Shown: positions 10,521 to 19,318 of the stretch, in pieces
Numbering within the stretch: the stretch's first letter is position 1
Layout: every line of letters begins with the position of its first letter
NCBI GenBank assembly: GCA_963790875.1
Contig: CAWBQT010000008.1
Span: 496,001 to 560,000 of the forward strand
Direction: 5' to 3'
DNA from: AP-15 sp963790875
Lineage (GTDB): Bacteria > Pseudomonadota > Alphaproteobacteria > ATCC43930 > CGMCC-115725
DNA length: 64,000 nt
Notes under the pieces: model-generated
What the model was told of the DNA's origin: nothing
What the model saw: only the letters and a program-made list of their open reading frames with translations
Database searches by the model: none
Made by a program: the position numbers and the translations under genes

Positions 10521-10588
10521 CTGCAGGCGCCGTCGAATCGCGGGTCGTCGACGCCTGTTGAGGCCGCATCTATAAGCCTCGGGCTTCT

Positions 10589-11179
10589 GTGGCAGCTACT
10601 CGCCGGAAATTGCCTGTGATCGGCCATTACCAGAGATTGACCCGGATCTTGCGAGCAGCACCACGGCTGATGCAGGTGCTGCGAACCGCGCGCACCCTCG
10701 ACCTGCCCGATTGGCTGGTGTTTTCGGGCGCGGTCTACCAGACGGCATTAAACGACCTGACCGGGCGCCAGCCCGATCACGGGATCAGGGATTACGACCT
10801 CGCCTATTTCGACGGCTCCGACCTTTCCTACGAGGCCGAAGACCTGGTGATTCGGCGCGTCGCGAGCGCTTTCGAGGAGCCGCTGAAGAGCATGGTCGAG
10901 GTTCGCAACCAGGCGCGCGTGCATTTGTGGTTCGAGGCCAAATTCGGCGAGTCGTATACGCCCCTCCACCGCACCGCCGAGGCGCTCCGGCGCTTCACGT
11001 CGCCGACTTTCGCGGTCGGCGTCCGCCTCGAAGCCGATGACCGGCTGCACATCGAGGCGCCTTTCGGCCTCGACGACCTGTTCGGGTTGCGCCTCCGGCG
11101 CAATCCACATCGCCCGACGCGCCACTTTGACCGGGCCGCCGCCGCTGTCCGCTGCCGCTGGCCCGAACTCCTGGTGTAG
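10589..11179 (+). CDS. Nucleotidyltransferase family protein (COG3575-like), copy 2
   Basis: A 196-residue protein from GTG 10589, practically identical to the one at 1603. I noted only a handful of base differences and one amino-acid change. The motifs are the same: LPDWLVFSGAVYQTALN in the N-terminal third and a conserved D-Y-D acidic motif. It is followed on the opposite strand by the intact aldo/keto reductase gene, with about 60 bp between the two stop codons. Because both copies are intact and near identical while the flanking repeat arms have diverged, recent recombination or selection on this gene is likely. Confidence 0.8.
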   Translation: MAATRRKLPVIGHYQRLTRILRAAPRLMQVLRTARTLDLPDWLVFSGAVYQTALNDLTGRQPDHGIRDYDLAYFDGSDLSYEAEDLVIRRVASAFEEPLKSMVEVRNQARVHLWFEAKFGESYTPLHRTAEALRRFTSPTFAVGVRLEADDRLHIEAPFGLDDLFGLRLRRNPHRPTRHFDRAAAAVRCRWPELLV

Positions 11180-11237
11180 GGCGAACCGCCGGTTTCGCCG
11201 ACAATAGAGGCCAAACCGGCAGGCGGACAGGTTTCGC

Positions 11238-12218
11238 TCAGCGCGGAACGAGGCCGGGCATGTAGGTCGGCGGGTCGAGGCCGATGCCGACGAGATGGCC
11301 GAAATGCTTGGCCAGAATGCGGCGGTCGGTCTCGGGCAAGGGCGGCTTCAGGATCGAGGCGATGTTGGACCGCAGATGCTCGGGGTCGCCGGTGCCGAAC
11401 AAGACGACGTCGACCCCCGGTTCGTGGCGCACGAAGCGATAGGCGGCGTCGACGACATTCGTCGCACCGCCATCCGCCTCATGGATCAGAAAGCCGAGCG
11501 GGTTTGGCGCCTGGCCGAGCCAGCGCGCGACCTGGTTCCGCGCCGCGAGCCGCCGCAATTCGGCGCGCAGGCGCTGCGGTTGCGAAAAGATGTTGCGCAC
11601 CGCGAACATCAGGAGGGTGCCGACCCGGTTGGCGATGGCGCGCGGGAAGACCTGCTGCCGCGCGTTCTGATGCATCATGTGAAACGCCACCATGACGACG
11701 TCCCAGACGCCTTCTTCGACGGCGCGGGCGAGCATCGCGTGCTCGCCGTCGCTGGAGCCGGTCTCGGTGACGCCGAGACGGCGCAGCTTGCCCTTCTCCT
11801 TCTCCTTCAACAGCGCCGGCGCGATGACTTCGCAGGCCCGGTCATAAGCGCCGGGCGACACGCCGTGCAGCTGAAAGACGTCGATATAGTCGGTGCCGAG
11901 CTCCTTGAGCGAATGGTCGAGGCTCGCGACCGCGCGTTCGCCGGCCGTGCTGCCGGCGCCGCGCGGGATCCAGGCCTTGGTGGTGATGACGACCCGGTCG
12001 CGCGGGACCTTTTTCAACGCCCGGCCCAACACCCCCTCGGTGCCGTAGACGGCGGCCGTGTCGAACAAATTGACGCCAAGATCGAGCGCCGCATGGACGA
12101 GGGCGATCGCCTCGGCCTCGCTCTTGCCGCTGCCGAGCCCAAGCCGGCTGAACCCGCCGCAGCCGAGCCCGGCGACGCTGACGTTCAGTCCGGTCCTTCC
12201 GAGGATCCTATATTCCAT
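11238..12218 (-). CDS. Aldo/keto reductase
   Basis: A 326-residue NADPH-dependent oxidoreductase of the (beta/alpha)8 type. ATG 12218 is chosen because MEYRILGRTGLNVSVAGLG is the standard opening of the family; an upstream extension to 12335 is non-homologous. The catalytic tetrad can be placed: FDTAAVYG supplies Asp and Tyr, VITTKAW supplies Lys, and DVFQLHGV supplies His. The C-terminal half has the cofactor-binding FGTGDPEHL segment. The substrate is unknown; close relatives act on aldehydes and sugars such as L-fucose or L-galactose, which is family knowledge only. The 3' 134 bp are duplicated at 2253-2386. A ~155-bp dispersed repeat lies upstream, beyond its promoter region. Confidence 0.88.
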   Translation of the reverse strand: MEYRILGRTGLNVSVAGLGCGGFSRLGLGSGKSEAEAIALVHAALDLGVNLFDTAAVYGTEGVLGRALKKVPRDRVVITTKAWIPRGAGSTAGERAVASLDHSLKELGTDYIDVFQLHGVSPGAYDRACEVIAPALLKEKEKGKLRRLGVTETGSSDGEHAMLARAVEEGVWDVVMVAFHMMHQNARQQVFPRAIANRVGTLLMFAVRNIFSQPQRLRAELRRLAARNQVARWLGQAPNPLGFLIHEADGGATNVVDAAYRFVRHEPGVDVVLFGTGDPEHLRSNIASILKPPLPETDRRILAKHFGHLVGIGLDPPTYMPGLVPR

Positions 12219-12325
12219 TGTCGCTCGCTCGTCAGACTGTGCCAGGTCGGCACCGGGCTTCCCCCGGTGCGACGCCATTAGCTTAGCCTTTGGGGTTGCG
12301 ACGACAAGACGGCGCCGCTGCCTAC

Positions 12326-12480
12326 AACGAAACAAACCGGGGTAGGGCGGAACAGCGCGCAGCGCGCATTCCGCCGATCGGCCCGAGGCGCCGCAGATGG
12401 CGCAATGCGCTCCGCTTTTGCGCCCTACGACGAGATTGGTGGTTTCATCTCTTGCGGGTCGGCGAAGCCGGTGGGGGACT
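12326..12480 (+). repeat. Dispersed ~155-bp palindromic repeat, copy A
   Basis: The segment begins near ACGAAACAAACCGGGGTAGG and ends GCGAAGCCGGTGGGGGAC. It is almost identical to the reverse complement of 34848-35004. It contains two internal palindromes: GCGGAA paired with TTCCGC around the GCGCGCAGCGCGC core, and GGGCGCAAAAG...CAATGCGCC-type arms flanking the middle. It lies between the 3' end of the DctQM gene and the aldo/keto reductase promoter region. The size, internal hairpins and intergenic location suit a REP/BIME-like non-coding repeat. Confidence 0.8.
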
Positions 12481-12482
12481 AA

Positions 12483-14375
12483 CTAGCGCAGGAAGCCGAT
12501 CGACAGCCAGGGGAAGGCGGCGACGACGGCCAGCGAAACGACGAGGGCGCCGATATAGGGCCAGATCCGCCACAGCGCCTCATCGGGGTTGATCCGGCCG
12601 ATGGCGCAGGCGCTGTAATAGCCGACCCCGAAGGGCGGCGCGAAGAGGCCGATCCCCATCGCCAGGATCACGACCATCGCGTAATGCACCTCGTGCACGC
12701 CGATCGCTTTCGCCACCGGAAACAAGAGCGGGCCGAACAACACGATCGCCGGCAGCCCTTCGAGCACGCTGCCGAGGACGATGAAGGCAGCGATCGAAAT
12801 CGCCAGAAACCCGAGCTTACCGCCCGGCACTGCGGCCATCACCGACACGAGCCACTGCGAAAAGCCCGACTGGGTCAAGGCCCAAGCCATCGCCGTCGCG
12901 GTGCCGATGATCATCATGACGGCTCCGGTCAACGCCACGGTATCGACGAGGATCGGATAGAGTCGCCGCCAGTCGAACTCTCGATAAACGATTAGGCCGA
13001 GGAATGCCGTGTAGACGACCCCGACGGTGGACACTTCGGTCGCCGTCGCGATCCCGTCGATCACCGCAAAGCGGATGACGAAGGGCAGGGTTAAGCCGGG
13101 CAGCGCGATCGCAAAGCTGCGGGCGACGAGTGCGAGCGGCGCCCGGCTGCCGCCCCCGGTATCGGCCCGGCGGGCGCGCAGCCAGGCGATGACGACGAGC
13201 GCCAGGGCCGCCACCGCCGCCGGTAGCAACCCGCCGGTGAACAACGCCGAGATCGAGATATTCGTGACCGATCCGATCGCGATCAAGACGAGGCTCGGCG
13301 GGATCGTCTCCGACATCGCGCTCGAGGTCGCGAGCAGCGAGGCAAGCTCGCCGGGCTGGGCACCCCGCCGCCGCATCTCCGGAAACAGGATCGGCGCCAC
13401 AGCCGCCATGTCGGCGGCCTTCGACCCCGAGATGCCGGAAACGAGGTACATGGCGCCCAACAACACATAGCTGAGGCCGCCTTTGACGTGCCCGATCAAC
13501 GCCGCAAGGAAGTTGACCATGACGCGGGCGATCCCGGTCGCCTCCATCAGGAGGCCGAGAAAGACGAACATCGGCACGGCGAGCAGCAACAGGTTCGAGA
13601 TGCCGTCGTCGATCCGGTTGACGACGATCGACAAGGGCAGGCTGGTGGTCAGCGCCAGATAGGAAAAGGTGGCAATACCGAAGGTAAAGGCGATCGGCAC
13701 GCCGATGATGACGCTGATCGCGACGATGACGACGAAGAAGAGGACGAGGCTCAAATTGCCGAGCGCGAGCAGCAGCGGCTGCGCCAGCCACAGCGCCAGC
13801 GCGATGCCGCCGACGGTCAGGAGGGCGAGCGCGAAGCCGCGCAGCGACGCGGTCTCATAGAGCCGCAGCAATGCAACGACCGCGAGCATAATCATGCCGA
13901 CGAGCAGGGCCAGCACCCGATACCCGTCCGAGAGCGGCACGGTGATCAGCATTGTCGATTGCTGGATTTGCCAATATTGCGTGGCCGGCAGCAGAATTTC
14001 GAGCACGAAGACGATGACGACGAGCCCGCCGACTGTGCCAAGCCAGCGCCCCCATTCGGGACCGAGCGAGTTGACGAAAGTGGTGAGCCGCATATGCCCG
14101 TCGCGGCGGAACGCAACCACGGCGCCGAGCATGGCGAGCCACAAGAACAGGAAATTGGCGAGCTCGTCGGTCCACATCAGCGGGCTGTTGAAGACGTAGC
14201 GCGACACGACGCCGGCAAAGAGAATGCCGGTCTCGGCCAATACCAGCACGGCGCCGCAGAACTCAGCGACCGTCCCGACCGCATGGTCGATCGCAAGAAA
14301 GGTGCGGCGCGCGGCGGCCGCGGCGGACCCCGCCGCCGCGACGGTCCGGGGAAGCTCGGGCGCCTCGCTCGTCAT
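12483..14375 (-). CDS. dctQM: TRAP transporter, fused small and large membrane subunits (DctQM)
   Basis: A 630-residue inner-membrane protein. Residues ~35-165 form a DctQ-like four-helix unit with SRYVFNSPLMWTDELANFLFLW, the usual small-subunit signature. Residues ~205-628 form the DctM-like large permease with multiple hairpins, including VPMFVFLGLLME, GSKAADMAAVAPILFPEM and TSSAMSETIPPS. Fused QM proteins are a known TRAP variant. The gene overlaps the stop of the upstream dctP-type gene by ATGA (14372-14375), so the two are translationally coupled. The system uses an ion gradient to take up an organic anion; the ligand is unknown. Confidence 0.92.
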   Translation of the reverse strand: MTSEAPELPRTVAAAGSAAAAARRTFLAIDHAVGTVAEFCGAVLVLAETGILFAGVVSRYVFNSPLMWTDELANFLFLWLAMLGAVVAFRRDGHMRLTTFVNSLGPEWGRWLGTVGGLVVIVFVLEILLPATQYWQIQQSTMLITVPLSDGYRVLALLVGMIMLAVVALLRLYETASLRGFALALLTVGGIALALWLAQPLLLALGNLSLVLFFVVIVAISVIIGVPIAFTFGIATFSYLALTTSLPLSIVVNRIDDGISNLLLLAVPMFVFLGLLMEATGIARVMVNFLAALIGHVKGGLSYVLLGAMYLVSGISGSKAADMAAVAPILFPEMRRRGAQPGELASLLATSSAMSETIPPSLVLIAIGSVTNISISALFTGGLLPAAVAALALVVIAWLRARRADTGGGSRAPLALVARSFAIALPGLTLPFVIRFAVIDGIATATEVSTVGVVYTAFLGLIVYREFDWRRLYPILVDTVALTGAVMMIIGTATAMAWALTQSGFSQWLVSVMAAVPGGKLGFLAISIAAFIVLGSVLEGLPAIVLFGPLLFPVAKAIGVHEVHYAMVVILAMGIGLFAPPFGVGYYSACAIGRINPDEALWRIWPYIGALVVSLAVVAAFPWLSIGFLR

Positions 14376-15388
14376 GCAAGCGGGCCGACGTATTTCTGCA
14401 GCATCGCCCAGGTCTCCGCCCCCGATTTTTCCCTCATCTCGGCATAGAAGTCAGTTTTGCGCAGCGCGTCCTGAAACAGCTTGGCATCGGGCGAATTGAA
14501 CACCATGCCCTTCGTTTGCAGATTCTTGATTTCCGTCGCGGTCATGACCAGCCAATCGGCGCGTTCGGCGAGCGCCTTGGCATTGAAGTGTTTTTCGGCC
14601 AGCTCCTGCAGATCGGGGGGCAGCCGCTTCCAGGCGATGTTGCTGAACGAGATGTTGAGCCCCGCCCAGGTGTGGTTGGTCAGGCTGCAATATTTTTGCA
14701 CCTCGTAAAGCTTGGCGGTATCGATCAGCACCAGCGGATTCTCCTGACCGTCGACGACGCCCGTTTGCAGGGCGCTGTACACCTCGCTGAAATTGATCGG
14801 CGTCGGTGCGGCGCCGAGATGGCGGAACAGAGAGATGTAATAGGGTGCGACCGGCAGCCGGATCTTGAACCCTTGCAAGTCCTCCGGCGTGTTGATCGGC
14901 TTTGTCCGAGTGGTTATTTCGCGGAAGCCGTGGTCGTAACAATTATGAACGACGTGGAACCCGATCTGTTCGGCGATGCCGCGCAGATGATCGCCGAGTT
15001 CGCCGTCCATCGCCGGCCACAGATGATCGTAGCCGAGGAAGGCATAGCCGACGCCGAAGATGCCGCAGGCCGGATTCTTGGCCGCCAGCAGGTCGAACGG
15101 CAGCACATACATTTCGAGCGCGCCGGCGATCGCCTGCGAGATCATCGCGGTATCGCCGCCGAGGACGCTGTTCGTGTAGAGGGTGATGTCGAGGCGACCG
15201 TTACTTTCCTTCTTGATGTCTGCCATCGCTTCGCGGGCGCGTATCGCCATTGGGTGACCATCGGGCAGCGAGCCGCCGCATTTGAAGACGAACTCGGCGG
15301 CGTCGGCCGGCCAATGCAGAATTGCCGGCGCCGCGACGCCGGCGGCGGTAGCGGCGAGCAGCCTGCGGCGCGACAAGGTCATCGGCAT
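14372..15388 (-). CDS. dctP: TRAP transporter substrate-binding protein (DctP family)
   Basis: A 338-residue periplasmic binding protein. It opens MPMTLSRRRLLAATAAG, a twin-arginine-like signal with an Ala-rich h-region and likely cleavage after the DAA near residue 30. The DctP fold is recognisable from GHPMAIRAREAMADIKKESNG, the central DLQGFKIRLP with the conserved Arg that contacts ligand carboxylates, and the GQENPL segment. It is the first gene of a two-gene operon with DctQM (ATGA overlap) and is transcribed away from the LLM oxidoreductase operon at 15586. The shared intergenic region probably holds both promoters. Confidence 0.92.
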   Translation of the reverse strand: MPMTLSRRRLLAATAAGVAAPAILHWPADAAEFVFKCGGSLPDGHPMAIRAREAMADIKKESNGRLDITLYTNSVLGGDTAMISQAIAGALEMYVLPFDLLAAKNPACGIFGVGYAFLGYDHLWPAMDGELGDHLRGIAEQIGFHVVHNCYDHGFREITTRTKPINTPEDLQGFKIRLPVAPYYISLFRHLGAAPTPINFSEVYSALQTGVVDGQENPLVLIDTAKLYEVQKYCSLTNHTWAGLNISFSNIAWKRLPPDLQELAEKHFNAKALAERADWLVMTATEIKNLQTKGMVFNSPDAKLFQDALRKTDFYAEMREKSGAETWAMLQKYVGPLA

Positions 15389-15585
15389 TTCCTCCTCGGG
15401 TGGGTTTCTCTGGCTTCGCAGCCGCTCGGCCGGCAGATAACCGACGGCGCCGACAAGGTGTCAAGCAGCGCTGCCGCATTGCCGTCGCGCACCCGGTGCG
15501 TCCGGCCTCTGCGCCGCGGGGTGGCAAAGCCGGCGGAATTGCGCAAGAGTGGAGGCTCGTGTCATCGCTGCCGGAGGGACCTCGA

Positions 15586-16746
15586 ATGATCTCCAAATTC
15601 ACGACCGTCTATGCCGGCCATGTCGATCTGCCCGATCGCGGCCAGGACACGACGCCGGCCAACGACCGCCGCTACGCGAACGAGCATCTGGCCAGCGTCT
15701 TCGAAAAGACCGAGGCGATCGCCAAAAAGATGGACGCGCTCGGCTTCGACACGCTGTGGCTCGCCGAGCACCACTTCCAGCACGAAGGCTACGAGTGCCT
15801 TCCGAACATCCTGATGGTGGCGGTGCACCTCGCGCATGTGACGAAACAGCTGAAGATCGGCTGCGGCTTCAACATCGTGCCGATGTGGCATCCGCTGCGG
15901 CTCGCCGAGGATTTCGCCACCGCCGACATCCTGACCGGCGGCCGCACCGTGTTTGGCGTCGGCCGCGGCTATCACACCCGCGAGGTCGAGAGCTTCGGCG
16001 GGCCGATGCTCGACCAGAACGAAAATCGCGAGGTGTTCGAGGAGGGCGTCGAAATCATCTTCAAGGCTTTCAACAACGAATCCTTCGCGCACCGGGGCAA
16101 GCATTACACGCTGCCGCCAAACGTCCCGTATCGCGGCTATGAGCTGAAAGAGCTGACCCTGGTGCCGCGGCCGATCCACCAGCCGGTCGAATGCTGGCAG
16201 CCGGTCGTCAGCGCCAGCCCGCGCGGTCTCGATTTCATGATCAAGCACGGCATCAAGGGGATCGTCGGCGGCGGTGCGGCAACGATGGAGGCGGGGCCGA
16301 TCACCGCCTATCGCGAGGCCGCGGCGCGTGCCGGCAAGAACTGGGCGCCCGGCGAGAATTTGCAGATCGGCGTCGCTTTCTATCTCGCCCGCACGCGCGA
16401 GGCGGCGATCCGCGAGATCAAGCCGATCTACGAGGAGCATGTGAAGATGTTTGCGCCTCTGGGCTTCGTGCCCGGGCTGACCCCGGCGCAGATCGAAGCC
16501 GTGGCGCGGCGCGGCGGCTGGGATGCGGCCGGCGTGCCGACCGTCGAGCATTACATGAAGCTCGGCTCGTGGTTCGCCGGCACACCGGCCGAATTGGTCG
16601 AATTGCTGAAGGGTTTCGAAGAGCGCTACCCGGGCTTGCAGCACATCGGCCTGTCGAGCCCGATCGGCACGCCGAAGGCGGTCATGCTCGAACAGTTCCA
16701 GTGGGTCGCCGAGGAGGTCATGCCGGCGTTCAAGGCCGGGCACTAG
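15586..16746 (+). CDS. LLM-class flavin-dependent oxidoreductase
   Basis: A 386-residue luciferase-like monooxygenase. ATG 15586 is chosen because GGAGG lies eight bases upstream and the protein then starts MISKFTTVYAGHVD; in-frame upstream sequence is not family-like. Recognisable segments are DTLWLAEHHFQ near residue 65, LKIGCGFNIVPMWHPLRLAEDFATAD, and RTVFGVGRGYHTREVESFGG, which together build the bacterial luciferase TIM barrel and flavin site. The substrate is unknown. It heads a likely operon with a serine hydrolase and a metallo-hydrolase, separated from them by a REP-type palindrome. It is divergent from a TRAP uptake system, which suggests breakdown of an imported compound. Confidence 0.88.
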   Translation: MISKFTTVYAGHVDLPDRGQDTTPANDRRYANEHLASVFEKTEAIAKKMDALGFDTLWLAEHHFQHEGYECLPNILMVAVHLAHVTKQLKIGCGFNIVPMWHPLRLAEDFATADILTGGRTVFGVGRGYHTREVESFGGPMLDQNENREVFEEGVEIIFKAFNNESFAHRGKHYTLPPNVPYRGYELKELTLVPRPIHQPVECWQPVVSASPRGLDFMIKHGIKGIVGGGAATMEAGPITAYREAAARAGKNWAPGENLQIGVAFYLARTREAAIREIKPIYEEHVKMFAPLGFVPGLTPAQIEAVARRGGWDAAGVPTVEHYMKLGSWFAGTPAELVELLKGFEERYPGLQHIGLSSPIGTPKAVMLEQFQWVAEEVMPAFKAGH

Positions 16747-16757
16747 GTCCGCGTCGG

Positions 16758-16836
16758 GCCCCTCACCCCGTCCCTCTTCCCGCGCGAGCGGGGAGAGGGA
16801 GGGCCCGCGCCGAAGGCGCGGGAGGGTGAGGGGCGA
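16758..16836. repeat. REP-type palindromic element
   Basis: About 79 bp with nested symmetry. The outer arms are GCCCCTCACCC and GGGTGAGGGGC. Inside are CCCTCTTCCCGC/GCGGGGAGAGGG and a second hairpin CCCGCGCC/GGCGCGGG. The same CCCTCTCCCCGC/GCGGGGAGAGGG core occurs inside sucB at 44134-44159, and a half-site is present near 35730. It lies between the LLM gene and the serine hydrolase gene and could act as an intercistronic mRNA structure. Confidence 0.85.
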
Positions 16837-16895
16837 CGGCGCCGAAGCTGAAACGGCGTCCGCATGTATGGGTCGCCGACCCCAACGGAGGAAAG

Positions 16896-18110
16896 ATGAC
16901 AGATTGGGGGATGCCGCTGCTGGATCGTCCGGCCGAGCTCGGCCTCGCGGCCGAGCGACTGGGACGGATCTCGGCGATCTTGCGGGCCGATGTCGAACGC
17001 CGGGTGATCCCGGGTGCGGTCATGGTCGTCGCCCGCGGCGGCGGGATCGGCTATGCCGAGGCGTTCGGCTGGCGCGACCGCGAGGCCGCGGCGCCGATGA
17101 CGGTCGACGCGATCTTCCGCATCGCCTCGATGACGAAGCCCTTGACCTCTGTCGCGGCAATGATGCTGGCCGAAGAGGGCCGGCTGCAGATCGCGGCACC
17201 CGTCGCCGACTACCTGCCGGAATTCGGCGATCGTACCGTCGGCGTCGAGCGGCTGCGCGCGCGCCGCATCATGACCGTGCAGGACCTGTTGCGCCACACT
17301 TCCGGGCTGACCTATGCCGCCTTCGGCGACACGCCGGTCCAGCTGCTTTGGCGCGAGGCCAACCTGATGAACGAGGACCAGACCAATGCCGAGCTGGTCG
17401 GCAAGCTCGCCCGGCTGCCGCTGTTGTTCGAACCGGGTACCACCTGGGAATACAGCATGTCGACCGATGTGCTCGGCCGCGTCGTCGAGGTCGTGTCCGG
17501 GCAGGGCCTCGGCGAATTCTTCGCCGAGCGGATCACCCTTCCGCTCGGCATGGCCGATACCGCGTTCGAGGCGGTGGGGGCGAGTGCCGAGCGGCTCGCC
17601 GAGCCGCAAACCGACGCCGCCACCGGCGCGCGCCCGCCGATGCGCCACGTCACCCGCCCGCACCGCTGGGCGTCGGGCGGTGGCGGTCTGGTGTCGACCG
17701 CGGCCGACTACCTCAAATTCTGCCGCATGCTGCTCGGCGGCGGCGAAGTCGACGGCGTAAGTCTGTTGTCGCCGAAGACGGTACGGCACATGACGGCGAA
17801 CCATCTGCCGCCCGATTGCGCCTATGGCGACACCGCGCGCAGCCGCTTCGGGGCGCTCGCGCCGGTGCCGGAGATGGGCTACGGCTTCGGTCTCGGTTTC
17901 GCGGTCCGCACGATGCCCGGCATGTCGCCGGTGCCGGGCTCGATCGGCGAGTATTTTTGGGGCGGCGTCACCGGCACCTATTTCTGGATCGACCCGGCCG
18001 AAGACCTGATTGCAATCTTCCTGTCGCAGGCCCCCGACCGGCGGCTCCATTACCGCTATCTCTCGCGCCAGCTCGTCTACGCCGCGATCACCGGCCCAGC
18101 CCCGCGATGA
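16896..18110 (+). CDS. Serine hydrolase of the beta-lactamase (class C/EstB) family
   Basis: A 404-residue protein of the penicillin-binding-protein-like fold. The nucleophile motif S-x-x-K is at residues 78-81 (SMTK), and the tyrosine motif is at 186-189 (YSMS, with Ser in place of the more usual Asn). The third motif region is GGGGLVSTAADY. HTSGLTY, just before the centre, is also typical. There is no clear signal peptide, so a cytoplasmic esterase or amidohydrolase role fits better than antibiotic resistance. The start at ATG 16896 follows GGAGG by eight bases. It overlaps the next gene by ATGA (18107-18110). Confidence 0.88.
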   Translation: MTDWGMPLLDRPAELGLAAERLGRISAILRADVERRVIPGAVMVVARGGGIGYAEAFGWRDREAAAPMTVDAIFRIASMTKPLTSVAAMMLAEEGRLQIAAPVADYLPEFGDRTVGVERLRARRIMTVQDLLRHTSGLTYAAFGDTPVQLLWREANLMNEDQTNAELVGKLARLPLLFEPGTTWEYSMSTDVLGRVVEVVSGQGLGEFFAERITLPLGMADTAFEAVGASAERLAEPQTDAATGARPPMRHVTRPHRWASGGGGLVSTAADYLKFCRMLLGGGEVDGVSLLSPKTVRHMTANHLPPDCAYGDTARSRFGALAPVPEMGYGFGLGFAVRTMPGMSPVPGSIGEYFWGGVTGTYFWIDPAEDLIAIFLSQAPDRRLHYRYLSRQLVYAAITGPAPR

Positions 18111-19156
18111 GTGCCGCTTCGCCAGCGACCGCCGAGAGGAAGACGGCGATGACCGTCCATCAATCGCAGCCCTTCGCGCCGCCGGTGGTCGACTGGCTCG
18201 CGGTGCGCGTCGTCGTCGACTCGGTGTTCGACCAGTTCATGCCCAAGGCGGCGCACTCGCTCGTGACGATCGAGCATGTGAGCCGCTTCCGCGGCCGCGA
18301 GAACTTGACCCTGGCCGGCGAATGGGGCCTGTCGCTGCATCTCGAATCAAAGAGCGACGGCGTTGCGAGCCAATACCTTCTCGATTTCGGCTATACGCCG
18401 GAAATCCTGTTGCGCAATGTCGATCTGCTCGGGATCGATGTCGGGAAATTGAACGGCCTGATCCTGAGCCACGGGCATCGCGACCATTTCGGCGGTCTCG
18501 AAGGCTTTGTCCGGCAGCACCGCGGCGCGATGCGCGACGATCTTTGCCTCTATGCCGGCGGCGCCGAAAATTTCCGCGAAAAGTTCCTCGCCCATGGCGA
18601 CGAGGAACCGCGGTCCTGGGGCGCCCTCGACCGCGCGGCACTCGAGGCCGCGCTGGTGGCCTGCGTCTGCTGCGGCGAGCCGCGCGCGCTCGCCGGCCCG
18701 TTCACGACCGGCCAGATCGCTCGCCGCTCGTTCGAGCGCGTATTGCCCAACACCTTCGTGACCCCGACCCCGGCCGACCATTTTACCGAGGACGAAAGAC
18801 GCGGCCGCTTCGTGCCCGACAAGCATCCCGATGAGCACGCGACCTGCTTTGTCGTCAAGGGGCGCGGCCTCGTCGTCGTCTCGTCCTGCAGCCATTGCGG
18901 CGTCATCAACGCGGTCAAGCAGGCGATGGCGGTGTCAGGCGTCGACAGATTGCACGCCGTCCTCGGCGGCTTTCATCTCGGCGTCGCCCAGCCCGACTAC
19001 CTCGACCACACGCTCGCCGAGTTGCAGGCGCTAAATCCCGACGTCGTGATCCCGATGCATTGCACCGGGCGCCATTTCATCGCGCGGCTGCGCGAAGCGA
19101 TGCCCGAGCGGCTGATCGACTGGAACACCGGCAGCCGGTTTATTTTCGGGGTGTGA
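18107..19156 (+). CDS. MBL-fold metallo-hydrolase (COG1237-like)
   Basis: A 349-residue metallo-beta-lactamase-fold protein. The metal motif H-x-H-x-D-H is at residues 122-127 within LILSHGHRDHFGG. Further ligands are probably supplied by SCSHCGVINA and by VIPMHCTGRHF in the C-terminal third. The arrangement matches COG1237 proteins related to the methanopterin-pathway 'dihydropterin phosphate synthase' group, whose bacterial members are mostly of unknown substrate. An inner start at ATG 18149 (MTVHQSQ) is possible. The ATGA overlap with the serine hydrolase shows coupling, so the three genes from 15586 probably serve one degradative route. Confidence 0.88.
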   Translation: MSAASPATAERKTAMTVHQSQPFAPPVVDWLAVRVVVDSVFDQFMPKAAHSLVTIEHVSRFRGRENLTLAGEWGLSLHLESKSDGVASQYLLDFGYTPEILLRNVDLLGIDVGKLNGLILSHGHRDHFGGLEGFVRQHRGAMRDDLCLYAGGAENFREKFLAHGDEEPRSWGALDRAALEAALVACVCCGEPRALAGPFTTGQIARRSFERVLPNTFVTPTPADHFTEDERRGRFVPDKHPDEHATCFVVKGRGLVVVSSCSHCGVINAVKQAMAVSGVDRLHAVLGGFHLGVAQPDYLDHTLAELQALNPDVVIPMHCTGRHFIARLREAMPERLIDWNTGSRFIFGV

Positions 19157-19318
19157 CCCGGCGCGGTCCGGGAACGAAAGAACCGACCCAGTGCCGCGTC
19201 CACCCGCACCGGAAGGCCCCGATCCGCTGCACTTTGCTTCGACCCCGCGCCGGTGCTGTTGCATGGTCGCGAGTATATCCTATGTATATCTGGAACAGGA
19301 TTAGGGGTAGGTGTTGCA

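Larger units (their letters stand above)
10232..11371 (+). repeat. Direct repeat copy 2 (about 1.14 kb)
   Basis: Second copy of the segment at 1245-2386, same orientation. It begins immediately after an IS1595 transposase remnant and continues into the intact aldo/keto reductase gene. The order EamA-nucleotidyltransferase-aldo/keto reductase reconstructed from left flank plus right flank is presumably the ancestral one. Confidence 0.95.

Noticed and set aside
11295..12281. 328-codon plus-strand frame opposite the aldo/keto reductase
   Set aside because: The minus strand carries the full catalytic tetrad; the plus-strand frame has only antisense-type composition.
16896..18110. Antibiotic-resistance beta-lactamase
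   Set aside because: The S-x-x-K and Tyr motifs are present but there is no export signal, the second motif is Y-S-x-S, and the operon context is catabolic, so an esterase-type hydrolase is likelier.
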